Part shown: positions 24,966 through 33,891 of the stretch, one piece after another | Layout of the letters: each line of letters begins with the position of its first letter | Numbering within the stretch: the stretch's first letter is position 1 | NCBI GenBank assembly: GCA_964394145.1 | Contig: CAYMVL010000025.1 | Coordinates: 62,001-126,000, forward strand | Reading direction: 5' to 3' | Source of the DNA: JAFGBN01 sp964394145 | Lineage (GTDB): Bacteria > Chloroflexota > Dehalococcoidia > GIF9 > AB-539-J10 | Length of the DNA stretch: 64,000 nucleotides | Program-made: the position numbers and the translations under genes | Notes under the pieces: generated by a model | What the model was told of the DNA's origin: nothing | What the model saw: the letters and a program-made list of their open reading frames with translations, nothing else | Databases searched by the model: none

Positions 24966-27530
24966 TCATATTATCCCTACAGGGTTGACATCCACAGTCC
25001 AGCCCTGTGGCAAAGTTATTCCTGATACGACTTTGGCGGGATCAGCACCTCGAACTATAATCTGCCACCGATACCTACCCCTGACCCTGGAAGCAAAAGC
25101 AGGCACAGGGCCAATCAGGCTGAGGTCACCCATATGCTTTCTCTCCTTCTGTTCCAGTATCAAGTGGCCTATTCTCTCGGTCTCCCGCCGACACAGGTCA
25201 TTATTGGTGTGGCTGTAAACTAGGCGGATGAGATGGCTAAAGGGGGGGTAATTGAATTGACGCCGATAGCTTATCTCCTGATGATAAAAACCCAGATAGT
25301 CATGGTTGGCGGCAGCTTTGATGGCGTAGTTCTCAGGGGAATATGTTTGAATAATGACATTACCGGCTTTAAGCCCACGCCCCGCTCTGCCAGCCATCTG
25401 ACACAAAAGTTGAAAAGTACGTTCCCCCGCACGAAAATCAGGCAAATTGAGCCCGATATCGGCGCTGACTATTCCAGCCAGGGTTACTTGAGGTAGGTCA
25501 AGTCCTTTAGCTATCATCTGTGTACCAATGAGCACGTCCGCCTCATGGTCGCGAAAGACCTTCAGCAATTCCTCATGAGAGTGTCTCCTGGTGACTATGT
25601 CTTTGTCCCAACGGAGCAATATCGCTCTGGGGAAGAGCCTCCTCATCCCTTCCTCCACTCTTTGCGTACCAATGCCCAGGAACCTCAGATCTTGGCTGGA
25701 GCACTGAGGACAAACACGAGGTATTTCGATGGAATAGTGGCAGCGATGGCAAATTAGTCTTTTCTCCGCAGAATGATAATTAAGCGCTACGGAGCAGCGA
25801 GGGCAACGAAAAACGAAGCCACAATTACGACAACGAATAAAAGTAGCTGTACCACGGCGATTGAGAAAAAGGATTATCTGTTCATTTCGATCTAATGTTT
25901 CTCTTATGGCAGCTAATAAGGAGCGACTGAACAACTCAGTGTTTCCGGCTCTTAGTTCCTTCTTCATATCCACTACGCTCACCGGAGGAAGGGGCACATG
26001 GCCGTGTGCAGTAATCCTCTCTTTCAGCTCTATTAGTCGATACTCACCCAGTTGTGCCTTGTAGAAGCTCTCAATGTCAGGAGTGGCACTGCCCAATATG
26101 ACAACTGCCCCACTAAGCTGGGCCAGCTTGATAGCCACGTCCCGCGCATGGTAACGAGGGGATTTATCCTCTTGCTTATAAGTCCATTCGTGTTCTTCAT
26201 CTATTATGATAAGCCCGAGGTCAGGCTGAGGAGCGAACAAAGCGCTTCTCGGCCCAATAACAACATCGCAGTTTCCTTCCTTGATCCAGTGCCATTCATC
26301 GAGTTGCTCCCCAAGAGAGAGACCACTGTGTAATACTGCCACGCGCCCTGGGAAACGATTGGCAAACCTCTCCACCGTTTGTGGAGTAAGAGCAATTTCA
26401 GGGATAAGGCAGATGCCACGCCTACCCATTGAGACAACCTGGGCCAAGGCTCGCAAATAGATCTCGGTCTTACCGCTGCCAGTAACGCCAAACAGCAGGA
26501 AGACTGATGGTGATTGGGACCGGTTCGACGCTACCTGTTGGATTTTGCCATTTTGAGCCGAAGTCCCCGATCCCGATGCTGCTAAGCGGCCAAAGGATAA
26601 GTTTTTGGAACTATTCCCCTCCTCAGAATGATACGCGTTGAAGCGCTCAACGCTTTGGCCATTCACAATAGCAGAATAGATTGATTCCCACGCCGCTGCC
26701 TGTGATTCGGTAAGGCTCGGAGCTAGCGTATGGGTGAAAGTCAGGTGCCAGAGCGGGTCGCGCCGAATCTTGGCTAACTCTGTAGAAATCAGGTGGCGAC
26801 CCTCCAAAGCTCTAATGGTAGCAAGAGAGCAATTAAGTCTTTTCTTTATCTCACTAACCGGAACGGCTTCAACTTGCTGTGTAAGATAGTCCAGTAGCGC
26901 TGCCTGCTTGTATGCCCTAGACCTGTTCAAGTTGACTATGTCTCCCTCAACCTCACCCTCCGAAGCTGTCAACTTGACATAGAGAATTGTCTTTGGCCTT
27001 ACCTTAGGTTGTTCTAATTTCTGGCTCTTTGTTACTATTTGGCGGCGGAGAAGCTGGTCGGTGATTCGCTTGCCTTTGCTTATCCCGAATCTATTCTGTA
27101 TTTCCTTCAAGCTAACCACACCCTTCTGTTCCACGAAACGAAGGACTTGTACTTGCTCGGAGTCCAGAAACGATAAGTCCACTGCTGGGCTTGCTGCTTC
27201 AAAATAAGTAATACTTCGCCTCTCAAAACCCGGAGGCAACATCAAGGCTATGGCATCGAAAGGGGAACAAAGGTAATACTCGCTTATCCATCGCGCGAGT
27301 TCTAACTGAGTTGACGAGAGGAAGGGACTGTCAGCAATGATATCGGCTATTTCTTTAGTCGCTTCAACCGACGGCTCGTCGCAGAACCTGACAAGAATGC
27401 CCTGAATAATCCTGGAACCAAACGGAACCCATACTGCCTGTCCTAAGTCAACATCTAGCCGAGCTGGAACGCTATAACAAAAGGTAGAGCGGCATCCAGG
27501 GGCATTAACCGCCACCTCTGCATATCTCAT
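24966..27530 (-). CDS. priA: Primosomal replication-restart helicase PriA
   Basis: Protein of 854 residues. Visible in order: N-terminal DNA-binding domain and winged helix (to about 290), a low-complexity insert rich in Ser, Asn and Gly before the helicase, Walker A GVTGSGKTE, the DEEH box (IDEEHEWTYKQEDK) followed by the aromatic-rich loop, GSATPD, the zinc-binding cysteines (CRNCGFVFRCPRC, CHRCHY, CPQCSS) and the motif MAGRAGRG. It reloads replication at stalled forks. The insert before Walker A (SSKNLSFGRLAASGSGTSAQ) is longer than usual. Confidence 0.95.
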   Translation of the reverse strand: MRYAEVAVNAPGCRSTFCYSVPARLDVDLGQAVWVPFGSRIIQGILVRFCDEPSVEATKEIADIIADSPFLSSTQLELARWISEYYLCSPFDAIALMLPPGFERRSITYFEAASPAVDLSFLDSEQVQVLRFVEQKGVVSLKEIQNRFGISKGKRITDQLLRRQIVTKSQKLEQPKVRPKTILYVKLTASEGEVEGDIVNLNRSRAYKQAALLDYLTQQVEAVPVSEIKKRLNCSLATIRALEGRHLISTELAKIRRDPLWHLTFTHTLAPSLTESQAAAWESIYSAIVNGQSVERFNAYHSEEGNSSKNLSFGRLAASGSGTSAQNGKIQQVASNRSQSPSVFLLFGVTGSGKTEIYLRALAQVVSMGRRGICLIPEIALTPQTVERFANRFPGRVAVLHSGLSLGEQLDEWHWIKEGNCDVVIGPRSALFAPQPDLGLIIIDEEHEWTYKQEDKSPRYHARDVAIKLAQLSGAVVILGSATPDIESFYKAQLGEYRLIELKERITAHGHVPLPPVSVVDMKKELRAGNTELFSRSLLAAIRETLDRNEQIILFLNRRGTATFIRCRNCGFVFRCPRCSVALNYHSAEKRLICHRCHYSIEIPRVCPQCSSQDLRFLGIGTQRVEEGMRRLFPRAILLRWDKDIVTRRHSHEELLKVFRDHEADVLIGTQMIAKGLDLPQVTLAGIVSADIGLNLPDFRAGERTFQLLCQMAGRAGRGLKAGNVIIQTYSPENYAIKAAANHDYLGFYHQEISYRRQFNYPPFSHLIRLVYSHTNNDLCRRETERIGHLILEQKERKHMGDLSLIGPVPAFASRVRGRYRWQIIVRGADPAKVVSGITLPQGWTVDVNPVGII

Positions 27531-27539
27531 CTAACATGC

Positions 27540-27971
27540 TTACATCTGTTCTTCATTCACAGCATCTTCCATGTGTTCGGGCTCTACGGGTCCTTCTCCC
27601 TCTTCTGTCGCCGCAATTTGCTGATATATTCTCTCTCGCCGCTCTTTAAGCCGGGATTGCTTAGTGCTGAGCCTACGCATATAGTAAAGCTTGGCCCTGC
27701 GCACTTTGCCATGCCTGAGCACTTCTAAAGCTTGCAACAGAGGGGATTGAAAAGGAAAAGTGCGTTCGACGCCAACACCGTAGCTCACTCTTCTTACAGT
27801 GAAGCTTCCTCCGTTAACACCCTTCCTGATCCTAATTACCATCCCCTGAAAGTGCTGCACTCGCTCCTTATCTCCCTCGGTAGTCTTAAGGCTAAGCTTG
27901 ACTGTGTCGCCGGGAAAGATTTGAGGAATGCTTGGATTTATTTTAGGCTTAACAAATTCTCTGATATCCAT
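27540..27971 (-). CDS. rplS: 50S ribosomal protein L19
   Basis: Ribosomal protein of 143 residues with the signature PGDTVKLSLKTTEGDKERVQHFQGMVIRIRKG and GVGVERTFPFQSPLLQALEVLRHGKVRRAKLYYMR. The C-terminus is an acidic tail longer than in E. coli. A strong GAGGAGAAGG site lies before the ATG at 27971, inside the end of trmD, giving a 34-base overlap and tight coupling. Confidence 0.96.
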   Translation of the reverse strand: MDIREFVKPKINPSIPQIFPGDTVKLSLKTTEGDKERVQHFQGMVIRIRKGVNGGSFTVRRVSYGVGVERTFPFQSPLLQALEVLRHGKVRRAKLYYMRRLSTKQSRLKERRERIYQQIAATEEGEGPVEPEHMEDAVNEEQM

Positions 27972-28678
27972 TCCTTCTCCTCATCGCAAAGATTTGTCTT
28001 CTTCAGCAGGTCCGGGCGTCGTCTAGCTGTTCTAGAAACAGCCTGCTGATGCCTCCAACGGTTGACTTCTTCATGATTTCCTGAGAGCAAAACCTCGGGC
28101 ACCGACCAACCTCGATATATCTGAGGCCTGGTGTACTGAGGGTACTCTAACAACCCGTCGGTGTGAGAGTCACTATCCAGTGATGCCTGTGAACCAAGCA
28201 CACCTGGTATAAGCCTGACGATAGCATCGACTACAATCATCGCCGCTAATTCGCCTCCGCTAAGTACATAATCTCCAATGCTTATTTCATCGGTGGCCAA
28301 ATGCTGATGCACTCTTTCGTCCACCCCCTCGTAACGGCCGCAGATCAGCATAAGATGTGAGCAGGAAGCCAATTCCCGGGCAACCTGTTGACTAAACAGC
28401 CTCCCTTGAGGGGTAAGCAGGACAATAGGCACTTCCCCCAAATTAATCTCTTGCTTCGTTACTTCTACAGCTTCAAATATGGGCTCAGGCTTGAGTACCA
28501 TGCCAGGTCCTCCACCATAGGAGTAGTCGTCAACGGTATGATGTTTATCATGTGTATGTTCACGGATATTGTGGATCCCCATATTAACGAATCCCTGTTC
28601 TATAGCACGCCGAATGACGCCCTGATTAAACGGGGAGACGAACATCTCGGGGAAAAGGCAGAAAATATCGATGCGCAC
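27938..28678 (-). CDS. trmD: tRNA (guanine37-N1)-methyltransferase
   Basis: TrmD of 246 residues, the SPOUT enzyme that methylates G37 of tRNAs. Visible are RIDIFCLFPEMF, YGGGPGMVLKPEPI, the SAM knot LMLICGRYEGVDERV and IGDYVLSGGELAAMIVVDAI, and the tail domain EYPQYTRP. The gene overlaps rplS by 34 bases, and priA and def follow, an order common in bacteria (trmD-rplS). Confidence 0.96.
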   Translation of the reverse strand: MRIDIFCLFPEMFVSPFNQGVIRRAIEQGFVNMGIHNIREHTHDKHHTVDDYSYGGGPGMVLKPEPIFEAVEVTKQEINLGEVPIVLLTPQGRLFSQQVARELASCSHLMLICGRYEGVDERVHQHLATDEISIGDYVLSGGELAAMIVVDAIVRLIPGVLGSQASLDSDSHTDGLLEYPQYTRPQIYRGWSVPEVLLSGNHEEVNRWRHQQAVSRTARRRPDLLKKTNLCDEEKEWISENLLSLK

Positions 28679-28862
28679 CAGATTCTTCTCAATAAGTCTT
28701 TTGAACTATCTTAGCATACACAGGGATATCAAGAAAAATCTACTCGTTCGTGGGTCAGGGCCGGCTACTCTTCAGCACCAACAAGATGGGTGGCAAAAAA
28801 TGCCTGAGCCAGCTCATGGAGACAAAATTTGATAAAAAACTCGAAAAAGTGGTCAAAAGGTA

Positions 28863-28891
28863 TTGACAAAATATATACGAAGGACTTAAAT
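28863..28891 (+). promoter_or_regulatory. Promoter of the mraZ-ftsZ cluster
   Basis: TTGACA (28863-28868), a 17-base spacer and TTAAAT (28886-28891). The predicted transcription start falls in the MraZ repeats just downstream, which would let MraZ block initiation. Confidence 0.65.
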
Positions 28892-28896
28892 ATGAA

Positions 28897-28931
28897 GTGG
28901 GGAGAAGTGGGGGAAAATGGAGGAAAATAGT
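28897..28931 (+). promoter_or_regulatory. MraZ operator repeats
   Basis: Four G-rich units at a strict 10-base spacing: GTGGGG at 28897, GTGGGG at 28907, ATGGAG at 28917 and a degenerate ATAGTGG at 28927. This is the direct-repeat operator known to bind MraZ, the product of the next gene, and it covers the expected start of transcription. The sequence pattern is clear; autorepression is inferred from the family. Confidence 0.8.
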
Positions 28932-29132
28932 GGATTGTGATTAAGGATGTGGACAGGAGAAGACTACATCAGCTCAGAGGAAACAGAAATGACGCCCTTA
29001 GTGAAGCAACTTCTAGTAATAGTAATAGCAGCGGCATCCTCGATATCATCCGAACAGAAGAGAGGGGCAGTCAAGCACATGGGCAGAAAATCGACTGTAT
29101 TGTAGATGCAGCGTGGAATTAGGGAGGAAGAG

Positions 29133-29555
29133 ATGTTTTTTGGCGAACACGAATATAAAGCAGATGAGAAAGGAAGGGTACCGCTGCCACCGAAATTCAG
29201 GCAGGAAATGAAAGACGGGGTGATATTAGCCAAGGGAGCGGAGAAATGTATCGCTGTCTACCCGATAAGTGAATGGAAGAAGCTGGCCCACAACTTGGCG
29301 ACTAAGACAGTAACACCCGCCAACTTGAGAAAATTGAACCGCGCCATCTTTGGTTCCGCCTTCAGCGCCTCTTTCGATAGGCAAGGCAGGATTACACTGA
29401 CTCCTAGCTTGCGCAGCTATGCCAATATTAGTGATACCGTCTTTGTTGTAGGTGCCAACAACTATGTTGAACTGTGGAATGCAGAGTTATGGAAGGAGGA
29501 GAAAGCTTCAGTCGAAGAACAGGTATCTCAGATTATCGAGAGCTTTGGAACCTAG
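29133..29555 (+). CDS. mraZ: Transcriptional regulator MraZ
   Basis: Protein of 140 residues with the two AbrB-like swapped-hairpin repeats of MraZ: FGEHEYKADEKGRVPLPPKFR and SASFDRQGRITLTPSLRSYA. I start at the ATG at 29133, since GGAGG lies 5 bases before it; a frame 9 codons longer has no site. It represses the division cluster through the repeats 200 bases upstream. It is followed after 3 bases by rsmH. Confidence 0.95.
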   Translation: MFFGEHEYKADEKGRVPLPPKFRQEMKDGVILAKGAEKCIAVYPISEWKKLAHNLATKTVTPANLRKLNRAIFGSAFSASFDRQGRITLTPSLRSYANISDTVFVVGANNYVELWNAELWKEEKASVEEQVSQIIESFGT

Positions 29556-29558
29556 TTA

Positions 29559-30497
29559 ATGAGTGTAACTATGTCTTTGTCCACTCACATTCCTGTCTTA
29601 GTCAATGAAGTCGTAGAAGGGCTACAGGCTCAGCGAGGAGGATATTTTGTCGACTGTACTATAGGGATGGGTGGGCACGCCGCGGCCATTCTAGAAAAGA
29701 TGTCCAAATCGGGAAGGCTTCTAGGCATCGACGCCGACCCTGAAGCGATCAAGGCAAGCGAAACGAGGCTTATTGACTATGCCGATGCGCTTACCTTGGT
29801 TAATGATAATTTTGCCAACCTCGCGTCTATCTGCGTTAAACACCATTTCTATCCGGCTGACGGTATCCTCTTCGACCTCGGCGTTTCTTCTCTGCAGCTG
29901 GATACAGCCCAACGTGGCTTTAGCTTTCGCTGGGAAGCTCCGTTGGATATGAGGTTTGACCCCAGACATGGGTCAACTGCGGCTGACATTGTCAACAATC
30001 TATCTGAGACAGAGTTAGCCCACATCATCAAGGAGTATGGTGAAGAGCGTCACTGGCGGCGAATAGCTCAGCAAATTGTACAAAGCCGCCCCATCACTAC
30101 TACTGCAGAGCTTGCCTACGCGGTGAAGCAAGTTCTGGGCAGTAAGTACGCCAGAATTCACCCTGCCACCAGGACTTTTATGGCACTTCGCATCGCAGTC
30201 AACAGTGAATTGCAGAACTTGCAGTGGTCTCTGCAACAGGCTATTAAGCTTCTTCGTCCTGGCGGGAGGTTAGTAGTCATAAGTTATCACTCGCTTGAAG
30301 ACCGTATAGTTAAGGAACTGATGCGACGCGAAGCCACTGGGTGCATATGCCCTCCGGGAACGCTAATATGTAGCTGTGGACATGTCCCCAGCTTGAAGCT
30401 GATATCGAGAAGGGTCATCAAGCCATCTCCGTTGGAGCTAGAATCCAACCCGCGTAGCCGTAGCGCCAAAATGAGGATAGCCGAGCGACTCGACTGA
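29559..30497 (+). CDS. rsmH: 16S rRNA (cytosine1402-N4)-methyltransferase
   Basis: RsmH (MraW) of 312 residues, which methylates C1402 of 16S rRNA. Seen are HIPVLVNEVVEGL, DCTIGMGGHA, GIDADPEAI, ILFDLGVSSLQLDTAQRGFSF and the C-terminal RSRSAKMRIAERL. Two ATG codons (29559 and 29571) are possible; neither has a strong site. Second gene of the division cluster. Confidence 0.95.
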   Translation: MSVTMSLSTHIPVLVNEVVEGLQAQRGGYFVDCTIGMGGHAAAILEKMSKSGRLLGIDADPEAIKASETRLIDYADALTLVNDNFANLASICVKHHFYPADGILFDLGVSSLQLDTAQRGFSFRWEAPLDMRFDPRHGSTAADIVNNLSETELAHIIKEYGEERHWRRIAQQIVQSRPITTTAELAYAVKQVLGSKYARIHPATRTFMALRIAVNSELQNLQWSLQQAIKLLRPGGRLVVISYHSLEDRIVKELMRREATGCICPPGTLICSCGHVPSLKLISRRVIKPSPLELESNPRSRSAKMRIAERLD

Positions 30498-30534
30498 GTT
30501 ACTCACTATTCAACAAGAAACAAAGGAGGTGAAA

Positions 30535-31752
30535 ATGGCAAAGAAACTTATTTCAGCTATTGATGTAGGCACGACTAAAGTAGCTACCATTGTAGCTAGT
30601 GCCAAAGCAGAAAACGACATCGAAATTTTGGGCGTGGGAATCACTCCCAGTCGTGGTCTACATAAAGGCATCGTAGTCAACATGGAAGAAGCCAGAGAAT
30701 CTATCGCCCAATCAGTGAAAGAAGCTCAGAGAGTTAGCGGCACACGTATAGACTCTGTCTATGTTGGGGTCACCGGTAGGCATATAAGCAGCCTGAACAA
30801 TCGGGGAGTAGTAGCTATACCCAGGGATGATCGCTTAGTACGGTCCCAGGATCTTAAGAGAGTGCTATCTGCGTCTCGTAACATCCCCATCCCTGAAGGT
30901 AAAAAGGTACTCCATGCTATCCCCAGGTACTACACCTTGGATGGCCAGGAAGGGGTCAAACAACCGGTAGGCATGCATGGATCCAGGTTAGATGTGGAAA
31001 CCCATATCATCACTGCTTCGGTAACCTCGGTGCAGAATTTGGTTAAGTGCGTCCGCAGTATCGGGGTTGATGTTGAAGACCTGGTCTTAGAGCCTCTGGC
31101 TAGTGGTGAGGCAGCATTAACCCCAGAAGAGAGAGAAGCCGGTGTTATCATGGCCGATATTGGCGGCGGCACTACGGATATAGCGGTATTTAAACGTGGC
31201 AACATTTATCATACCTCAATCATTCCGGTGGCAGGTTACCAGGTCACTAGCGATATTTCTATTGGCTTGGGTCTGCCTTTTAACATAGCCGAAACAATGA
31301 AGAAGAAGTATGGCAGCGTGATGCCGAATCCCCAATTTGACGAGACGGCTCGAGTGGGCATCGAGAATGGTCATAGTGCATCCTATCGAGACTTGTGCGA
31401 CATCATCCGAGCCCGAATGGAAGAACTGCTGCAGCTCATACTTGTAGAAATGCCCACCACTGATTATCAGACCCTGGCACCCTTTGGTTTAGTCCTCACA
31501 GGCGGCATGGCTAATCTGTCTGGTCTTGATGAACTGGGGCGTGCGATGTTGCATATGCCAGTGCGTAAAGGCCAACCGTTAGCGACTGGAGTTTATGGCA
31601 TCTCTGATAACCTTCGTGACCCGGCTTATGCTACCACCTTGGGGCTGGTTCTATGGCAAGTGCGAGGCAAAGAAGGATCAAGTTATCAAATACGAAGAGC
31701 GGGACTCTGGGGCCACTTCGTAGGATTTTTTAGAAAGCTGCTCCATGGTTAG
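30535..31752 (+). CDS. ftsA: Cell division protein FtsA
   Basis: Actin-like protein of 405 residues that ties FtsZ filaments to the membrane. Phosphate-1 loop SAIDVGTTKVATIV, the FtsA-specific 1C domain and phosphate-2 ADIGGGTTDIAVF are intact. The C-terminus (IRRAGLWGHFVGFFRKLLHG) is amphipathic and basic, as expected for the membrane-targeting helix. The ATG at 30535 has AAAGGAGG before it. It follows rsmH by 37 bases and is 31 bases before ftsZ. The genes that normally lie between rsmH and ftsA (ftsL, ftsI, mur, mraY, ftsW) are absent. Confidence 0.94.
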   Translation: MAKKLISAIDVGTTKVATIVASAKAENDIEILGVGITPSRGLHKGIVVNMEEARESIAQSVKEAQRVSGTRIDSVYVGVTGRHISSLNNRGVVAIPRDDRLVRSQDLKRVLSASRNIPIPEGKKVLHAIPRYYTLDGQEGVKQPVGMHGSRLDVETHIITASVTSVQNLVKCVRSIGVDVEDLVLEPLASGEAALTPEEREAGVIMADIGGGTTDIAVFKRGNIYHTSIIPVAGYQVTSDISIGLGLPFNIAETMKKKYGSVMPNPQFDETARVGIENGHSASYRDLCDIIRARMEELLQLILVEMPTTDYQTLAPFGLVLTGGMANLSGLDELGRAMLHMPVRKGQPLATGVYGISDNLRDPAYATTLGLVLWQVRGKEGSSYQIRRAGLWGHFVGFFRKLLHG

Positions 31753-31783
31753 TTATGGAAGCTAGTTATGAAAGGAGGTTAGA

Positions 31784-32914
31784 ATGGCAAAACAAATTTA
31801 TAGTCCATCGCCAGCAAGAATTAAGGCTATAGGCGTTGGTGGTGCCGGTTCCAATGCCATCACACGCATGGTCCGTGAGGGTATTAAAGGGGTTGACTTC
31901 ATTGCCATGAATACTGATGGCCAGGCGCTGGCGCTAGCTGAGGCTCCCACTAGAATTCAATTAGGAGAGAAGCTCACTAGAGGCTTGGGCGCTGGTGGAG
32001 ATCACAGGGTCGGAGCCAAAGCAGCTGAGGAAAGCCGTGGAACGATTGAAGAACTTGTCGAGGGTGCTGATATGATCTTTGTTGCTGCTGGCATGGGTGG
32101 TGGCACGGGCACTGGCGGTGTTCCAATAGTGGCCGAGGTAGCCAAGCAAAGCGGTGCCCTTACCATCGGAGTGGTAAGTAAACCTTTCACTTTCGAGGGC
32201 GCACACAGGGCTCAGGTAGCTGAAGAGGGACTGGCTAACCTGAGCACCAAGGTAGATACGCTCATCATTATCCCTAATGACCGCCTTCTTCAGCTCTGCG
32301 ACGCCAAAACTACGGTTGAAAATGGTTTTAGGCTGGCTGACAATGCCCTGCTTCTGGGAGTGCAAGCTATCGCTGATGTGGTCACGGTTCCCGGCCTAAT
32401 CAATCTTGACTTCGCTGACATTAAGTCGGTAATGAAAGATGCTGGCCCGGCCTGGATGTCCATGGGCAAATCCAGCGGCCAAAATCGTGCTGCGGAAGCT
32501 GCTAGAGCTGCCTTGGCTAGCCCGTTGCTTGAGGTATCAGTCAGCGGAGCCAAGGGCGTGCTATTCAACGTAACTGGCGGCTCAAGTCTTACGCTATTTG
32601 AATGCAACGAAGCTGCTGAGATAATTGGCCAAGCGGTAGACCCTAATGCAAACATAGTCTTTGGAGTGGTGTTTGACCCCAGTATGGATAGCGAAGTCCG
32701 AGTGACCGTTATTGCTACCGGCTTTACCAGCCAGTATGGCAGAGGAGTATCTGGGGCTGAGGAACTTCGTAGGCTCATGAAAGGCAGCAGCGATACCCTT
32801 GACGTGCCTTCCTTCTTGCGCCGAACTCAGCGCTTTCCCGCTTCTCATTTAACAAGTAATATCCATACCGGTGGTATTGTTAATCCAGAGACAGCAAGGG
32901 TTTCTCAGCAATAA
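31784..32914 (+). CDS. ftsZ: Cell division GTPase FtsZ
   Basis: Tubulin-like GTPase of 376 residues. The GTP loop GGGTGTG is at 105-111; IKAIGVGGAGSNAI near the start and the T7 loop NLDFADIKSVM are complete. The conserved C-terminal peptide for binding FtsA is present as LDVPSFLRR at about 339-347, but it is followed by some 29 further residues, longer than usual. AAAGGAGG precedes the ATG. A strong G/C hairpin ends the transcript just after it. Confidence 0.96.
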   Translation: MAKQIYSPSPARIKAIGVGGAGSNAITRMVREGIKGVDFIAMNTDGQALALAEAPTRIQLGEKLTRGLGAGGDHRVGAKAAEESRGTIEELVEGADMIFVAAGMGGGTGTGGVPIVAEVAKQSGALTIGVVSKPFTFEGAHRAQVAEEGLANLSTKVDTLIIIPNDRLLQLCDAKTTVENGFRLADNALLLGVQAIADVVTVPGLINLDFADIKSVMKDAGPAWMSMGKSSGQNRAAEAARAALASPLLEVSVSGAKGVLFNVTGGSSLTLFECNEAAEIIGQAVDPNANIVFGVVFDPSMDSEVRVTVIATGFTSQYGRGVSGAEELRRLMKGSSDTLDVPSFLRRTQRFPASHLTSNIHTGGIVNPETARVSQQ

Positions 32915-32930
32915 GCCTTGAACCTGAATA

Positions 32931-32970
32931 GAAGGGGGGGGGTAGCTAGAGTCACCCCCCGCCCCCCTTT
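32931..32970 (+). terminator. Terminator after ftsZ
   Basis: A run of nine G is followed by a 12-base loop region and a C-rich arm (CCCCCCGCCCCCC) that can pair with it, then TTTCTATCTT. It ends the mraZ-rsmH-ftsA-ftsZ transcript. Confidence 0.75.
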
Positions 32971-33058
32971 CTATCTTGTAAACGTTGCGTATCATGCCAA
33001 GTACCGTAGCGGAGGCATGATAAGATTAGAATCTAAGAAACTTGCTCGGAGGTAGTAA

Positions 33059-33382
33059 ATGGTGACAGAAGAAAAATTAAGCCGGCCGTATACTGTGGAG
33101 GAGATACTTTCCTTTGACCGCATCAGGCGAGCCATGACAAGCAGGGTTCTGGATAGAATTGAGAACTTGTGGCAAGGACGGCAACCAGTGGCTCCTGAGC
33201 AAATCACCGAGGTAACCAGTGATGAATGGGAAAAGGTCAAAGAAACTGTGCGGTCGTCTCCGGCAGCACGGGAGGCCTTCCGCAAGTACTTGGAGCGCAC
33301 TGTTTCTGACGAAATAGACAAGGTAATACGGAAAGATAAGACTGAACTAGGCCTCCTGGGCGTACTTGAGAAAGGTTTGTGA
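33059..33382 (+). CDS. Conserved-looking small helical protein, unknown function
   Basis: Protein of 107 residues, charged and predicted mostly helical (VEEILSFDRIRRAMTSRVLDRIENLW, then DEWEKVKETVRSSPAAREAFRKYLERTVSDEIDKVI). No family is recognised and no membrane segment is seen. A good ribosome site (GGAGG, 7 bases before ATG) supports it as a true gene. It sits alone between the ftsZ terminator and small RNA B. Confidence 0.65.
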   Translation: MVTEEKLSRPYTVEEILSFDRIRRAMTSRVLDRIENLWQGRQPVAPEQITEVTSDEWEKVKETVRSSPAAREAFRKYLERTVSDEIDKVIRKDKTELGLLGVLEKGL

Positions 33383-33559
33383 TAGAGACTGACGCATTTC
33401 ATCCCATAGACTCCGATCACCGACGCCATCAGCGAATCAAAGCCTCAGTTCTTTACAGCATAATAGCCACACCTTTCTTCCATTTTTGAAGCGCGGCCAC
33501 ACTCACCATCTCACAAGTCATGCGCAGGACACATACATATTGACAGCCACCACACCCTA

Positions 33560-33588
33560 TTGACAAATTCCCATCAATGTGCTAAATT
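33560..33588 (+). promoter_or_regulatory. Sigma-70-type promoter of small RNA gene B
   Basis: TTGACA (33560-33565), a 17-base spacer and TAAATT (33583-33588). The spacer shares much of its sequence with that of gene A (AAT near the -35, TCA and TGTG before the -10). The RNA should start at about 33594-33596. Confidence 0.8.
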
Positions 33589-33595
33589 AATACTT

Positions 33596-33761
33596 GTCCC
33601 AAGTAATCAATTCCGAGGTTGACGGACGAGGAACCAACTGCCGGGTAGGCGGGAGCTGAAAAGTGCTGGGAACTGAAAAGCCCGACACAAGGTAGGTGAG
33701 GCCTGGAAGGCGTGTGGTGGGAAGTCAAGGGAAGGGAAAGGTTACTTGGGGCGTTTTTTTT
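33596..33761 (+). ncRNA. Candidate small RNA B (about 166 nt), same family as A
   Basis: The closing stem GTCCCAAGTA (33596-33605) with TACTTGGGGC (33743-33752) is identical to that of small RNA A, followed by eight T (33754-33761). The interior is about 77 bases longer and can form several local hairpins: GGTT/AACC around ACGGAC (33617-33634), CTGCC/GGCGG around GGGTA (33638-33652), GGG/CCC at 33668-33682 and GCCT/AGGC around GGA. It lacks a sensible open frame. Repeated CTGAAAAG pieces (33656, 33673) echo AGCTGAAAGG in A. Family and role are unknown; 6S-like or regulatory roles are only possibilities. Confidence 0.75.
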
Positions 33762-33891
33762 CAATCTTTTGGAAACCTGCCACTCTTGCCTCTTCAAGTT
33801 ACGGTAACGGCTGACAGGTCGCTTTACCGCGCGGCATACCGCGTTTCTCTATATTCATTTGGACGGATGGAGCTAATTGCAGTAACTGGTT

